Shown: positions 1 to 7,822 of the stretch, piece after piece
Position numbering within the stretch: position 1 is the stretch's first letter
How the letters are laid out: each line of letters begins with the position of its first letter
Assembly: GCA_020048255.1 (NCBI GenBank)
Contig: JAIFMR010000203.1
Coordinates: forward strand, 1 to 41,870
Length of the DNA: 41,870 bases
DNA from: Rhodoferax sp.
GTDB lineage: Bacteria; Pseudomonadota; Gammaproteobacteria; Burkholderiales; Burkholderiaceae_C
Reading direction: 5' to 3'
The notes under the pieces: model-generated
What the model saw: the letters and a program-made list of their open reading frames with translations, nothing else
What the model was told of the DNA's origin: nothing
Database searches by the model: none
Translations under genes and position numbers: made by a program

Positions 1-1254
1 CGTTTGTACACCGCGCCAGATGGTAAAAAGCCGGTGCGTCTGCATGGTCGCTCATTGATGTTTGTGCGCAACGTAGGCCATCTGATGACCAACCCGGCCA
101 TTTTGTACACCGATAAAGCCGGCGAGGTACGTGAAATACCCGAGGGCATTCTGGATGCCGTGGTGACCACCACCATCGCCATGCATGACCTGGCCAAGAC
201 CAAAAAAGACGCCATTCGTAACTCGCGCAAGGGTTCGGTCTACATCGTCAAGCCCAAGATGCACGGCCCGGCTGAAGTGGCATTCGCCAGTGAGTTATTT
301 GGCCGTGTAGAAAAAATGTTGGGCCTTCCTGATAGCACCGTCAAACTCGGCATCATGGATGAAGAACGTCGCACCAGTGTCAACCTCAAAGCCTGCATTG
401 CCGCCGCGAGCAGCCGCGTGGCGTTCATCAACACCGGCTTTTTGGATCGCACAGGCGACGAAATGCACAGTGCCATGCAGGCGGGCCCCATGATCCGCAA
501 GGGCGACATGAAAACCAGCGCCTGGATCCAATCCTACGAGCGCAATAACGTGCTGGTTGGCCTGAAATGCGGTCTGCGCGGCAAAGCGCAAATCGGCAAG
601 GGAATGTGGGCCATGCCGGATTTGATGAAAGCCATGCTGGAGCAGAAAATTGCCCACCCCAAGGCCGGTGCCAACACCGCCTGGGTACCGAGCCCGACCG
701 GTGCCACTCTGCACGCCCTGCACTACCACCAGGTGCTGGTGAAAGACGTGCAGAAAGAGATGGAGAAAATCAACGCCGACAAAGAGCGCGATGCGCTGCT
801 GACGGGTCTGTTGACCATTCCCGTCACCGCCACGCCGAACTGGACCGATGCCGAGAAACAGCAAGAGCTCGACAACAACGCACAGGGTATCCTGGGTTAT
901 GTGGTGCGCTGGGTTGACCAGGGCGTGGGCTGTTCCAAGGTACCGGACATTCACAACATTGGTCTGATGGAAGACCGTGCCACGCTGCGCATTTCCAGCC
1001 AGCATATGGCCAATTGGTTACACCATGGCGTGGTATCCACCGCCCAGGTGAAAGAAACTTTCGAACGCATGGCTGCTGTGGTCGACGCCCAAAATGCGGG
1101 GGACTCGCTCTACAAGCCGATGGCTGGGCACTTTGACACGTCCATGGCCTACCAGGCGGCGTGTGATTTGGTGTTCAAGGGGCTGGCTCAACCCAGCGGA
1201 TACACCGAACCCTTGCTGCACGGATGGCGCCTGAAAGTGAAGGCGGCAGCCTGA
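1..1254 (+). CDS. glcB: Malate synthase G, C-terminal part (5' end outside the window)
   Basis: Condenses glyoxylate with acetyl-CoA to malate in the glyoxylate pathway; a cytosolic, Mg-dependent enzyme. The frame is open from the first base, so the gene starts upstream. The 417 codons present correspond to the C-terminal 57% or so of a family member of about 725 residues. Visible family blocks are GRSLMFVRNVGHLMTN (carries the catalytic-site Arg), GIMDEERRTSVNLKACI (metal-binding Glu) and NTGFLDRTGDEMHSAM (metal-binding Asp). The C-terminal region holding the catalytic Asp lies around NAGDSLYKPMAGHFD. The length and blocks separate it from the shorter malate synthase A. The gene ends 4 bases before the next start codon, so the two small downstream genes are probably co-transcribed with it. 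Confidence 0.96.
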   Translation, partial: RLYTAPDGKKPVRLHGRSLMFVRNVGHLMTNPAILYTDKAGEVREIPEGILDAVVTTTIAMHDLAKTKKDAIRNSRKGSVYIVKPKMHGPAEVAFASELFGRVEKMLGLPDSTVKLGIMDEERRTSVNLKACIAAASSRVAFINTGFLDRTGDEMHSAMQAGPMIRKGDMKTSAWIQSYERNNVLVGLKCGLRGKAQIGKGMWAMPDLMKAMLEQKIAHPKAGANTAWVPSPTGATLHALHYHQVLVKDVQKEMEKINADKERDALLTGLLTIPVTATPNWTDAEKQQELDNNAQGILGYVVRWVDQGVGCSKVPDIHNIGLMEDRATLRISSQHMANWLHHGVVSTAQVKETFERMAAVVDAQNAGDSLYKPMAGHFDTSMAYQAACDLVFKGLAQPSGYTEPLLHGWRLKVKAAA

Positions 1255-1258
1255 AGCA

Positions 1259-1474
1259 ATGAGCCCTTTATCTCCTTTTTCACCGGAAAACTGCCCGCTT
1301 TGCGGGCAGAAAAACCAATGCGCCATGGAAATTGAACATGCCACAGGTATCAAGCAAACACCCTGCTGGTGCACCCAAACGCAATTCAGCGCGGAGTTAT
1401 TGAACAAGATACCAGAAGCGGCCAGAGGCGTCGCCTGCCTGTGCAGCCAATGCGCCAAACAGGATCAGTCATGA
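1259..1474 (+). CDS. Small cysteine-rich CWC-type protein
   Basis: A 71-residue soluble protein with seven cysteines: CPLCG near the N-terminus, a lone Cys, the CWC triplet (PCWC) in the middle and CLCSQC near the C-terminus. The Cys pairs and the CWC triplet match the cysteine-rich CWC family (Pfam PF14375), a proteobacterial family of unknown function that presumably binds a metal such as zinc. The ATG lies 4 bases after the glcB stop. The last codons overlap the start of the next gene in an ATGA junction, which supports translational coupling. No signal peptide or membrane segment is visible. The family is clear; the function is not known. Confidence 0.8.
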   Translation: MSPLSPFSPENCPLCGQKNQCAMEIEHATGIKQTPCWCTQTQFSAELLNKIPEAARGVACLCSQCAKQDQS

Positions 1475-1695
1475 AATGGCTCGATAGCCTGCCGTTACCG
1501 CTGCTCGTGGTGTTGGCGGTGTGGATGGCTGCTGCCCCCATCACGCCCGAGCCGCATCTGATTGAAAAACTGAGAATGCTCAGCCAGGGCAGTTTGACGC
1601 GCCCGCTGGACATTTTTGACTTATGCTTGCACTTGGCACCCGCGCTCATTTTGGGCCTGCGTCTGTTGCGCCAATACGGCCCCCGCAAGAACTGA
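1471..1695 (+). CDS. Small inner-membrane protein of unknown function
   Basis: A 74-residue protein starting at the ATG that overlaps the stop of the CWC gene (ATGA). It has two hydrophobic stretches, about residues 6-24 (LPLPLLVVLAVWMAAAPI) and 50-64 (LCLHLAPALILGLRLL), joined by a polar, proline-containing loop, and it ends in a basic tail. This suggests a two-span inner-membrane protein. An upstream ATG at 1369 in the same frame would add 34 residues but would overlap most of the CWC gene and has no hydrophobic or family support, so I prefer 1471. I do not recognise a family. The arrangement with the CWC gene suggests the two are made together. Confidence 0.6.
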   Translation: MKWLDSLPLPLLVVLAVWMAAAPITPEPHLIEKLRMLSQGSLTRPLDIFDLCLHLAPALILGLRLLRQYGPRKN

Positions 1696-1703
1696 TGGGT
1701 CGA

Positions 1704-3731
1704 CTAGAACTGCCCTGGCACCGTTGGGGAGTTGGAGTCCCTCCTGGGTGGCTCGGCGGGTTGGGCAGGACACTCTGTCGCAGGGCTGAATGTCGAGAAA
1801 TCCAAGTCAAGCATTTTCGACGGTGTTTCTTGGGTCTCTTTAGCTTGCCTGATCTGCCAATCTGACGGCTCAAAGGACAGTGGTGACATATCCCTTTGCT
1901 GAGGAGCGGTCACAGTGCTCGCACCCGAATCACCTGCCGCTGTATCGGTCAAAATCTCGGTATCGGGAGCTCCCTCCAGCGAAGCTTGCCGTGTTGCATT
2001 CCATGGCGCACTGCTGGGCATGGTCTCAGCAATGGCATGCAACATCAACAAATCGCGGAAGGCCGGCAAATCAAATGAGGGTTGCGCCGTGGCTTGTGCA
2101 TCACGGAAAATACAAGCGTCCATGAAAGCCATGGCTTCTCTGCTGGGCCAGCACTCCATGAGTCTGGCCAGCGCTTCAGGGTAGGCCAGCAGGTCTTTGC
2201 CCGCCGCGTGAAAAGCAGGAAAGTCGGGCACGAGCCCATTGAAAAATTGATTGAAAGCAGTCCGATATTCACGGAATTCCGACTTCAATCCAAGTGAGTG
2301 ATACAGCTCAAGCAAATCCAGGTACACAAAGGGGTTGGCCTCGGAGCTCTCGGCAATCTGCTTTTTCAACAGGCGCAACGCACGCTCGGTCTGCCCCAAG
2401 GAAACAAAAAACTCGGCCTGCTGCCGGATATCCAGAATGGGTTCAATACTGATGCTGTGTTTGGTAACAACAGCAGCACCATTCGGTGCAAACTCCAGCG
2501 TCTGAGTGAGTTGCGCATCGGCCTCGGCGTCGTCCACAGCGTGCAAACTGTCGAGATCAATGTCCAGATTCAGGTCAGCAACTGGTGGCGTCGCCGCCGG
2601 CTTCGCTTTGACGGCTGCCACAGGGGTGGACTCCCTGACACGGCTCGCAGAAGTGACGGGAATTCGCCCAGGAGACGCAGGCACCACTGGCGATGAAACC
2701 AAAACGGTATCGGTTGGCGCGTCCTGGGGTCGTTGCCACCAACTTTCGGCCCGCTCTTTGGCACGGCGCTGCTGCCATACAAACCACCCCACAGCCGCAA
2801 GACTGGCCAACAACAAAGCCAGCAGCAGGTAGACCCAAGATGCCGAAACACGATCAGATTGCGCCTGCAGCAACTGCGTCCGTAGTTCGAGCACGCTGGC
2901 GTCGTTCTTAAGCGCCAAGGCTCGCATCGCCTTGATTTCATCTTGCAGGGTAGCCAGTTGCTTGGCCATTAGCAAGGCCTCTTCGGAGGGCGCTGGCGCG
3001 GACGCAGCAGCCGATGCCGGCGTCAACGGGCCAGGGGGCACCGACAAAGGAAGCTCTAAGGGATCCAGCTTCAAAGTGGCTTTGCCGGGAACGCGTTCAG
3101 GCGTTGGGCGTGGCGGTGGCGTGATCTGACGAGCGGGGGCTTTCTTTGGAGGTGCTGGTTTGACAGCTTTGACGATTTTGGCAGGTACCCCGGATGATGC
3201 AGCACTTGCCATGGGCATGGCGACCGGTGCTTTACTCGCAACCGATTCAGATGCCTTCGGATCAGGGGGCAGTGCTATCTTGGTTACGGCAGGTACCTCG
3301 GCCTGGGGTACTGCCGGGACCGCTTCTGCGGCAGCCAGGGGCAAGACCACTGCTGGGAAATCTGCCAAAACAACGTATCGCCTTGTTGTAGGGGAGCCAC
3401 AGGTGGAGCGGACAACCAGCGTCACCACCGGCTCGTCGACTGGCATGCGTGATTGAATGCGCACCATGGACGTCGGCACAGCAGCCGAAGCCAGCGGCGT
3501 CACCGACACAGAAGGTGTCGGTTGCAGCACATCAGCGTGGTAAACCTCGGCGGTAATACAAGACACAGCCGCATCTTCGCCAACGCTGGTCTGCACCGGC
3601 ACCGATACATCCAGGGAACGACCAACAATCACGCTCCCACGCAACTCACCCAAGGTGAAGGCGTGACCAGTCAGTGCCAAACTGGTTAGCGCCGCGACCA
3701 AGGCGGCTGCAACATAACCAACTTTGTTCAT
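1704..3731 (-). CDS. FimV-like inner-membrane protein
   Basis: A 675-residue protein with a bitopic layout: signal peptide (about 1-25), a beta-rich periplasmic domain (about 26-130) with two cysteines (in VSCITAEVY and STCGSPTTRRYVVLADF) that could form a disulfide, an Ala/Pro-rich stretch (about 130-250), a coiled coil just before the membrane (about 250-295), one membrane span (about 300-320, VYLLLALLLASLAAVGWFVW), and an acidic cytoplasmic part with a TPR-like stretch around residues 430-500. This layout and the N-terminal domain fit FimV of type IV pilus and polar-organisation systems. Unlike Pseudomonas FimV, no LysM peptidoglycan-binding domain is visible, so the assignment is FimV-like only. 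The start is the ATG at 3731; a TTG directly before it is an alternative. The gene converges on the small membrane gene with an 8-base gap. Confidence 0.7.
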   Translation of the reverse strand: MNKVGYVAAALVAALTSLALTGHAFTLGELRGSVIVGRSLDVSVPVQTSVGEDAAVSCITAEVYHADVLQPTPSVSVTPLASAAVPTSMVRIQSRMPVDEPVVTLVVRSTCGSPTTRRYVVLADFPAVVLPLAAAEAVPAVPQAEVPAVTKIALPPDPKASESVASKAPVAMPMASAASSGVPAKIVKAVKPAPPKKAPARQITPPPRPTPERVPGKATLKLDPLELPLSVPPGPLTPASAAASAPAPSEEALLMAKQLATLQDEIKAMRALALKNDASVLELRTQLLQAQSDRVSASWVYLLLALLLASLAAVGWFVWQQRRAKERAESWWQRPQDAPTDTVLVSSPVVPASPGRIPVTSASRVRESTPVAAVKAKPAATPPVADLNLDIDLDSLHAVDDAEADAQLTQTLEFAPNGAAVVTKHSISIEPILDIRQQAEFFVSLGQTERALRLLKKQIAESSEANPFVYLDLLELYHSLGLKSEFREYRTAFNQFFNGLVPDFPAFHAAGKDLLAYPEALARLMECWPSREAMAFMDACIFRDAQATAQPSFDLPAFRDLLMLHAIAETMPSSAPWNATRQASLEGAPDTEILTDTAAGDSGASTVTAPQQRDMSPLSFEPSDWQIRQAKETQETPSKMLDLDFSTFSPATECPAQPAEPPRRDSNSPTVPGQF

Positions 3732-3734
3732 CAA

Positions 3735-3972
3735 GACAGCTATTCCTCTTTTGACGATGCTATTGCACCAAGCTCAGACTCACTGGCGAGCTAAATAAAG
3801 CTACGACTCTGCCTGAAATGGCCCGGTATTAGACCATGTGGGAGCATACCCGCAAGAATGACTTATTTCTATCCTCAGCGTGGACATCTGTGAAAACTTG
3901 GCCATATTTCGTTAAGCTTTGACACTAAAGACAACACCCTACGGCCCTTCAACCCTCTGTATCGATCAAACC
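3735..3972. other. Intergenic region between the divergent fimV-like and amidotransferase genes
   Basis: 238 bases that must hold both promoters for the divergent genes. I see no convincing sigma-70 hexamer pair, no strong hairpin and no RNA gene. A purine-rich AGAGGA on the minus strand lies about 13 bases before the fimV-like start, which is far for a ribosome binding site. On the plus strand there is no clear Shine-Dalgarno sequence before the amidotransferase ATG at 3973. Confidence 0.5.
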
Positions 3973-4926
3973 ATGTGCCAATTACTTGGAATGAACAGTC
4001 ACCTGCCGGCCAGCTTGACGCTGAGTTTTACCGGTTTTTCGCAGCGTGGCGGCGGTACCGACCACCATGCGGACGGCTGGGGCATTGCATTTTTTGAGAG
4101 CAATGAATCCAAGCCCGGCAAGGGCATACGGCATTTTGTCGACAAAACGAGTGCCGCCACCTCGCCGATCGCGCAGATGCTAAAGAACTACCCCATCAAA
4201 AGCCACAACGTGGTGGCTCATGTGCGCAAAGCCACCGTTGGCCAGGTGACGCTGGAAAACACCCACCCTTTTGTGCGCGAATTGTGGGGTCGCTATTGGG
4301 TGTTTGCCCACAACGGTGATTTGAAAAACTATGCACCCTATCTGCACGGCCATTTCAAGCCGGTCGGCAATACCGACAGCGAACAGGCCTTTTGCTGGAT
4401 CATGCAGGAGTTGGCCAAATCTCACGCGGATGTTCCGACCGTTGACGAACTCACCCGCACTTTGCAAGAACTGGTCCCGCAAATTTCCAAACACGGCACT
4501 TTCAATTTTTTACTCAGCAATGGCCAGGCGTTATGGGCCCACGCCACCACCAAGCTGTGTTACGTGCTGCGAGCGCACCCGTTTCACCAAGTGCATCTGA
4601 AAGATGAAGATGTGACTGTGAATCTGGCGTACCTCAACAGCCCCGAGGACCGGCTGGCCATCGTTGTGACCGAACCACTCACCACCGACGAAGACTGGAC
4701 GGTGTTTGCCCCCGGTGAGCTCAATGTGTTTGTGGACGGCACCCTGGCCCATTGCAGTTGCCAGTGCGCGGCACCCCCACGCCCAGCGCCTGTCACCGAC
4801 CCCAACAGCCCGGTACCCGTAGTGTCCGAAGGACCTGCGCCTCAGTGCGAGCGCGCCTGCGCCGCTTCAAGTGCCTGCACAAACATGGCCGCCACATCAA
4901 ACCCGGTCTGCTCGGTGATCTCCTGA
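3973..4926 (+). CDS. Class II (Ntn-type) glutamine amidotransferase, YafJ-like
   Basis: A 317-residue protein with the glutaminase fold of class II amidotransferases. The start is set by the catalytic residue: MCQLLGMN places Cys2 at the N-terminus after Met removal, as the mechanism requires. An ATG 54 bases upstream (3919) would bury this Cys and is rejected. Other family blocks are GTDHHADGWGIAFF, the VVAHVRKAT strand, NTHPFVRELWGR, FAHNGDL and GNTDSEQAF. Such stand-alone proteins (YafJ, EgtC relatives) hydrolyse glutamine or gamma-glutamyl amides, but the substrate here is unknown. The last 25-30 residues overlap the 3' end of gshB on the other strand and form a Pro/Cys-rich tail (HCSCQC near the tail start). 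Lying beside gshB it could act on a glutathione-like gamma-glutamyl compound; that is inference. Confidence 0.88.
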   Translation: MCQLLGMNSHLPASLTLSFTGFSQRGGGTDHHADGWGIAFFESNESKPGKGIRHFVDKTSAATSPIAQMLKNYPIKSHNVVAHVRKATVGQVTLENTHPFVRELWGRYWVFAHNGDLKNYAPYLHGHFKPVGNTDSEQAFCWIMQELAKSHADVPTVDELTRTLQELVPQISKHGTFNFLLSNGQALWAHATTKLCYVLRAHPFHQVHLKDEDVTVNLAYLNSPEDRLAIVVTEPLTTDEDWTVFAPGELNVFVDGTLAHCSCQCAAPPRPAPVTDPNSPVPVVSEGPAPQCERACAASSACTNMAATSNPVCSVIS

Positions 4927-5807
4927 AAGCAGGTTGGACTGGTGACATTGATTTCGGTCAGGCTGTCACCAATCACATCCAGGCCAATCAGTAGCAAGCC
5001 CCGCGCGGCCAACTTCGGACCGATCGCCAGGGCGATTTCGCGATCGCGCGCGCTCAGAGGTTGCGCCAAACCTTTACCGCCCGCAGCCAAGTTGCCACGG
5101 ACTTCGCCACCTTGGGGGATCCGGGCCAAACAATAGGGCACTGGCTCGCCGTCAATCACCAGGATGCGTTTATCGCCTTGGGCGATGGCTGGCAAAAATT
5201 TTTGCACCATCACTGTTTGGGCACCATCTTTGTTCAGGGTTTCAATGATGGCGCCCAGGTTCAAGCCATCTTCTTTGACCCTAAAAATCCCCATGCCACC
5301 CATACCGTCGAGGGGTTTCAAGATGATGTCCCGGTGCTCCGCATGAAAGCGCCGAATGTCAGGATCACGGCGCGTCACCAGCGTCGGGCCAATGAACTGG
5401 GGAAACTCCAGAATCGCCAGTTTCTCTGGGTGATCGCGCAAGGCGCGTGGCTTGTTGAACACCCGAGCACCTTCACGCTCGGCTTGCTCCAGCAGGTGGG
5501 TGGCATAAAAAAACTCAGCATCAAACGGCGGGTCTTTGCGCATCACCACTGCATCAAAATCCTTCACTGCTCGCTGCAGCTCATGTGGCGCTGAAGGCGC
5601 CTCCACAAACCAATCCACCGGATGGCCCGTCAGCGTGATGCGGCTCACAGTCGCTGTGACCGGTGCACCACACTGCCACGAGATATCTTTCGGTTCACAG
5701 ACACTGATGCGATGACCCCGCCGCTGTGCCTCACGCATCATGGCAAAGGTAGTGTCCTTATAAATTTTGAAGGATGTCAAAGGATCAGCCACAAACAGCA
5801 AGTTCAT
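4842..5807 (-). CDS. gshB: Glutathione synthetase
   Basis: ATP-dependent ligation of glycine to gamma-glutamylcysteine, the second step of glutathione synthesis, in the cytosol. The 321 residues are the usual length for the homotetrameric bacterial enzyme. Blocks seen: N-terminal MNLLFVADPLTSFKIYKD (family N-terminal domain), VMRKDPPFD, the ATP-grasp stretch IILKPLDGMGGMGIFR, QKFLPAIAQGDKRILVIDGE, the glycine-rich NLAAGGKG, and the Mg/substrate loop EINVTSPTCFQEI near the C-terminus. The gene lies 35 bases after kup and in line with gshA, so gshA-kup-gshB may be one transcript. Its last 85 bases overlap the convergent amidotransferase gene. Confidence 0.97.
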   Translation of the reverse strand: MNLLFVADPLTSFKIYKDTTFAMMREAQRRGHRISVCEPKDISWQCGAPVTATVSRITLTGHPVDWFVEAPSAPHELQRAVKDFDAVVMRKDPPFDAEFFYATHLLEQAEREGARVFNKPRALRDHPEKLAILEFPQFIGPTLVTRRDPDIRRFHAEHRDIILKPLDGMGGMGIFRVKEDGLNLGAIIETLNKDGAQTVMVQKFLPAIAQGDKRILVIDGEPVPYCLARIPQGGEVRGNLAAGGKGLAQPLSARDREIALAIGPKLAARGLLLIGLDVIGDSLTEINVTSPTCFQEITEQTGFDVAAMFVQALEAAQARSH

Positions 5808-5842
5808 CAGCGCATTACTCCTGCGGTTTCATCCGCGATATG

Positions 5843-7711
5843 TCAGATTTCAATCTTCGAACCCAACTCCACCACCGAGTTACTGGGCAGATTCAAGAAG
5901 TCGGCCGCACCGCTGGCGTTCAGGTGCATCTGGGCAAAGAGTTTTTCGCGCCACTGTGCCATGCCGCCACCCAGCGTGGGCGTGACCGTATCACGGCTGA
6001 GGAAATAACTGGTGGTCATGGGTTCGAGGTCACAGCCACGTCCCTTGATGTGCTGCAAGGCCTTGGGCAAGTCCGGGTCATTCTTGAAACCGTAATTCAC
6101 CATCACTGCCCAGCAGTCGTGCCCAAGGGACTCGACAACCAGTCGCTTGTCCATACCGATCCAGGGCACCTCGTGGTTGCGCACCGTTACAAACAAATTG
6201 ATTTCATGCAACACCTTGTTGTGTTTGAGGTTGTGCAACATGGCATTGGGCACTGTGCCCGGCTCGGCTGTCAAAAACACGGCCGTGCCGGCGACCCGCA
6301 CGGGCGGACTGACAAAAACCGCCTCGAGAAAGCTGTCCAGGTCAATGGCATCCACCTTGAGTTTCTGATTCAACAGGCGACGGCCGTCTTTCCAGGTCAG
6401 CATCACGGTGAACACCGCACTGGCAATCAGCAAAGGGAACCAGCCGCCATCCACCAGTTTGACCATATTGGACGCAAAAAAAGCCAGGTCCACCACAAAA
6501 AAGACACCCGTGGCAGCCAAGCACAAGGCCAATGGGTAATGCCAGGCATAACGGATCACAAAAAAGGTCAACACCGTGGTGATCAGCATGTCCAGGGTGA
6601 CCGCAATCCCGTAGGCTGCGGCGAGGTTGCTCGACGACTTGAACAACACCACCGCCAACACAATCAGGACGAACAAGCCCCAGTTCACAAACGGCATGAA
6701 GATTTGACCAGTCTCCTTGACGCTGGTGTGCCACACCTGGAAACGCGGCAAATATCCCAACTGGATCACTTGTTTCGTCACCGAAAAGGCTCCGGTGATC
6801 AGCGCTTGCGAGGCAATCACCGTGGCCATTGTGGCAAGACACACCAGCGGCACCAGGGCCCACGCGGGCGCCATCATGAAGAACGGATTTTTAACTGCTG
6901 CGGGGTTGCTCAACAACAAGGCACCCTGGCCAAAATAATTCAAGGTGAGTGAAGGCATGACGACAAAAAACCACGCCAAGCGAATCGGTTTTTTACCAAA
7001 ATGACCCATGTCGGCATACAGCGCTTCCCCCCCCGTGACGCAAAGCACCACCGCACCCAAAATGATGAAGGTGGTGCCCGGGTTCTCCCACATGAAGCCC
7101 AGCGCGTAATGCGGGCTCATCGCCCACAACACTTCCGGCGTTTGTGCAATATGAGACACCCCCAGCACAGCAATGGTGGCGAACCACACCAGCGTGACCG
7201 GGCCAAAGAACTTGCCAATGTCTGCTGTGCCCCGTTTTTGCACAAAAAACAAACCAAACAGAATCACCAGGGTCAGCGGAATCACCGCCCTTTTGAAGGC
7301 AGGGGACACCACCTCCAGACCCTCCACCGCCGAAAGCACTGAAATGGCCGGGGTGATCACCCCATCGCCATAGAACAAGCAGGTGCCAAAAATACCCACC
7401 AAAAGCAGGAGACGCCGCAATTGAGGCTTGTCCTTGACCGACTGCGAGGCCAACGCCAACATGGCCACCAGGCCACCCTCCCCGTTGTTGTCGGCACGCA
7501 GCACCAGGGTGACATATTTAAGAGAGATGATGACGGTGAGCGTCCAGAAAAAAATGGACAAGATACCGAGCACGTTGTCATGGGTGAAAGGAACATGACC
7601 CGAGCCAAAGACTTCTTTGACGGCATAGAGCACGCTGGTGCCAATATCACCGTAAACCACACCGATGGCGCCCAGTGTGAGCGCACGCAAAGACGTTTGA
7701 GAAGTTGCCAA
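5843..7711 (-). CDS. kup: Kup-type low-affinity potassium:proton symporter
   Basis: Potassium uptake across the inner membrane. The protein is about 622 residues with some 12 hydrophobic spans in the first 430 residues and a hydrophilic cytoplasmic C-terminus, as in Kup/HAK. Family blocks: LTLGAIGVVYGDIGTSVLYA at the N-terminus, RADNNGEGGLVA, YGDGVITPAISVLSAVEG and GGEALYADMGHFG. I chose a TTG start at 7711 because family members begin just before SLRALTLGAIG. An ATG at 7750 would add 13 residues (MTWSPAPGVLGDC) that look unlike the family; neither has a strong Shine-Dalgarno site. The position between gshA and gshB is notable because glutathione gates other bacterial potassium systems (Kef). 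Confidence 0.94.
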   Translation of the reverse strand: MATSQTSLRALTLGAIGVVYGDIGTSVLYAVKEVFGSGHVPFTHDNVLGILSIFFWTLTVIISLKYVTLVLRADNNGEGGLVAMLALASQSVKDKPQLRRLLLLVGIFGTCLFYGDGVITPAISVLSAVEGLEVVSPAFKRAVIPLTLVILFGLFFVQKRGTADIGKFFGPVTLVWFATIAVLGVSHIAQTPEVLWAMSPHYALGFMWENPGTTFIILGAVVLCVTGGEALYADMGHFGKKPIRLAWFFVVMPSLTLNYFGQGALLLSNPAAVKNPFFMMAPAWALVPLVCLATMATVIASQALITGAFSVTKQVIQLGYLPRFQVWHTSVKETGQIFMPFVNWGLFVLIVLAVVLFKSSSNLAAAYGIAVTLDMLITTVLTFFVIRYAWHYPLALCLAATGVFFVVDLAFFASNMVKLVDGGWFPLLIASAVFTVMLTWKDGRRLLNQKLKVDAIDLDSFLEAVFVSPPVRVAGTAVFLTAEPGTVPNAMLHNLKHNKVLHEINLFVTVRNHEVPWIGMDKRLVVESLGHDCWAVMVNYGFKNDPDLPKALQHIKGRGCDLEPMTTSYFLSRDTVTPTLGGGMAQWREKLFAQMHLNASGAADFLNLPSNSVVELGSKIEI

Positions 7712-7822
7712 GCAGTCACCCAGCACCCCGGGGGCTGGGCTCCATGTCATAAGGAAGCGCTATTTTGCGTCAGAAAGACGGCCACGCCACTGACCCACCC
7801 ACCAATCTGTCAACGCCAGATG

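Noticed and set aside
5774..6952. A 392-codon plus-strand frame opposite kup and the end of gshB
   Set aside because: Composition (His/Gln/Arg-rich) and lack of motifs mark it as an antisense shadow of kup.
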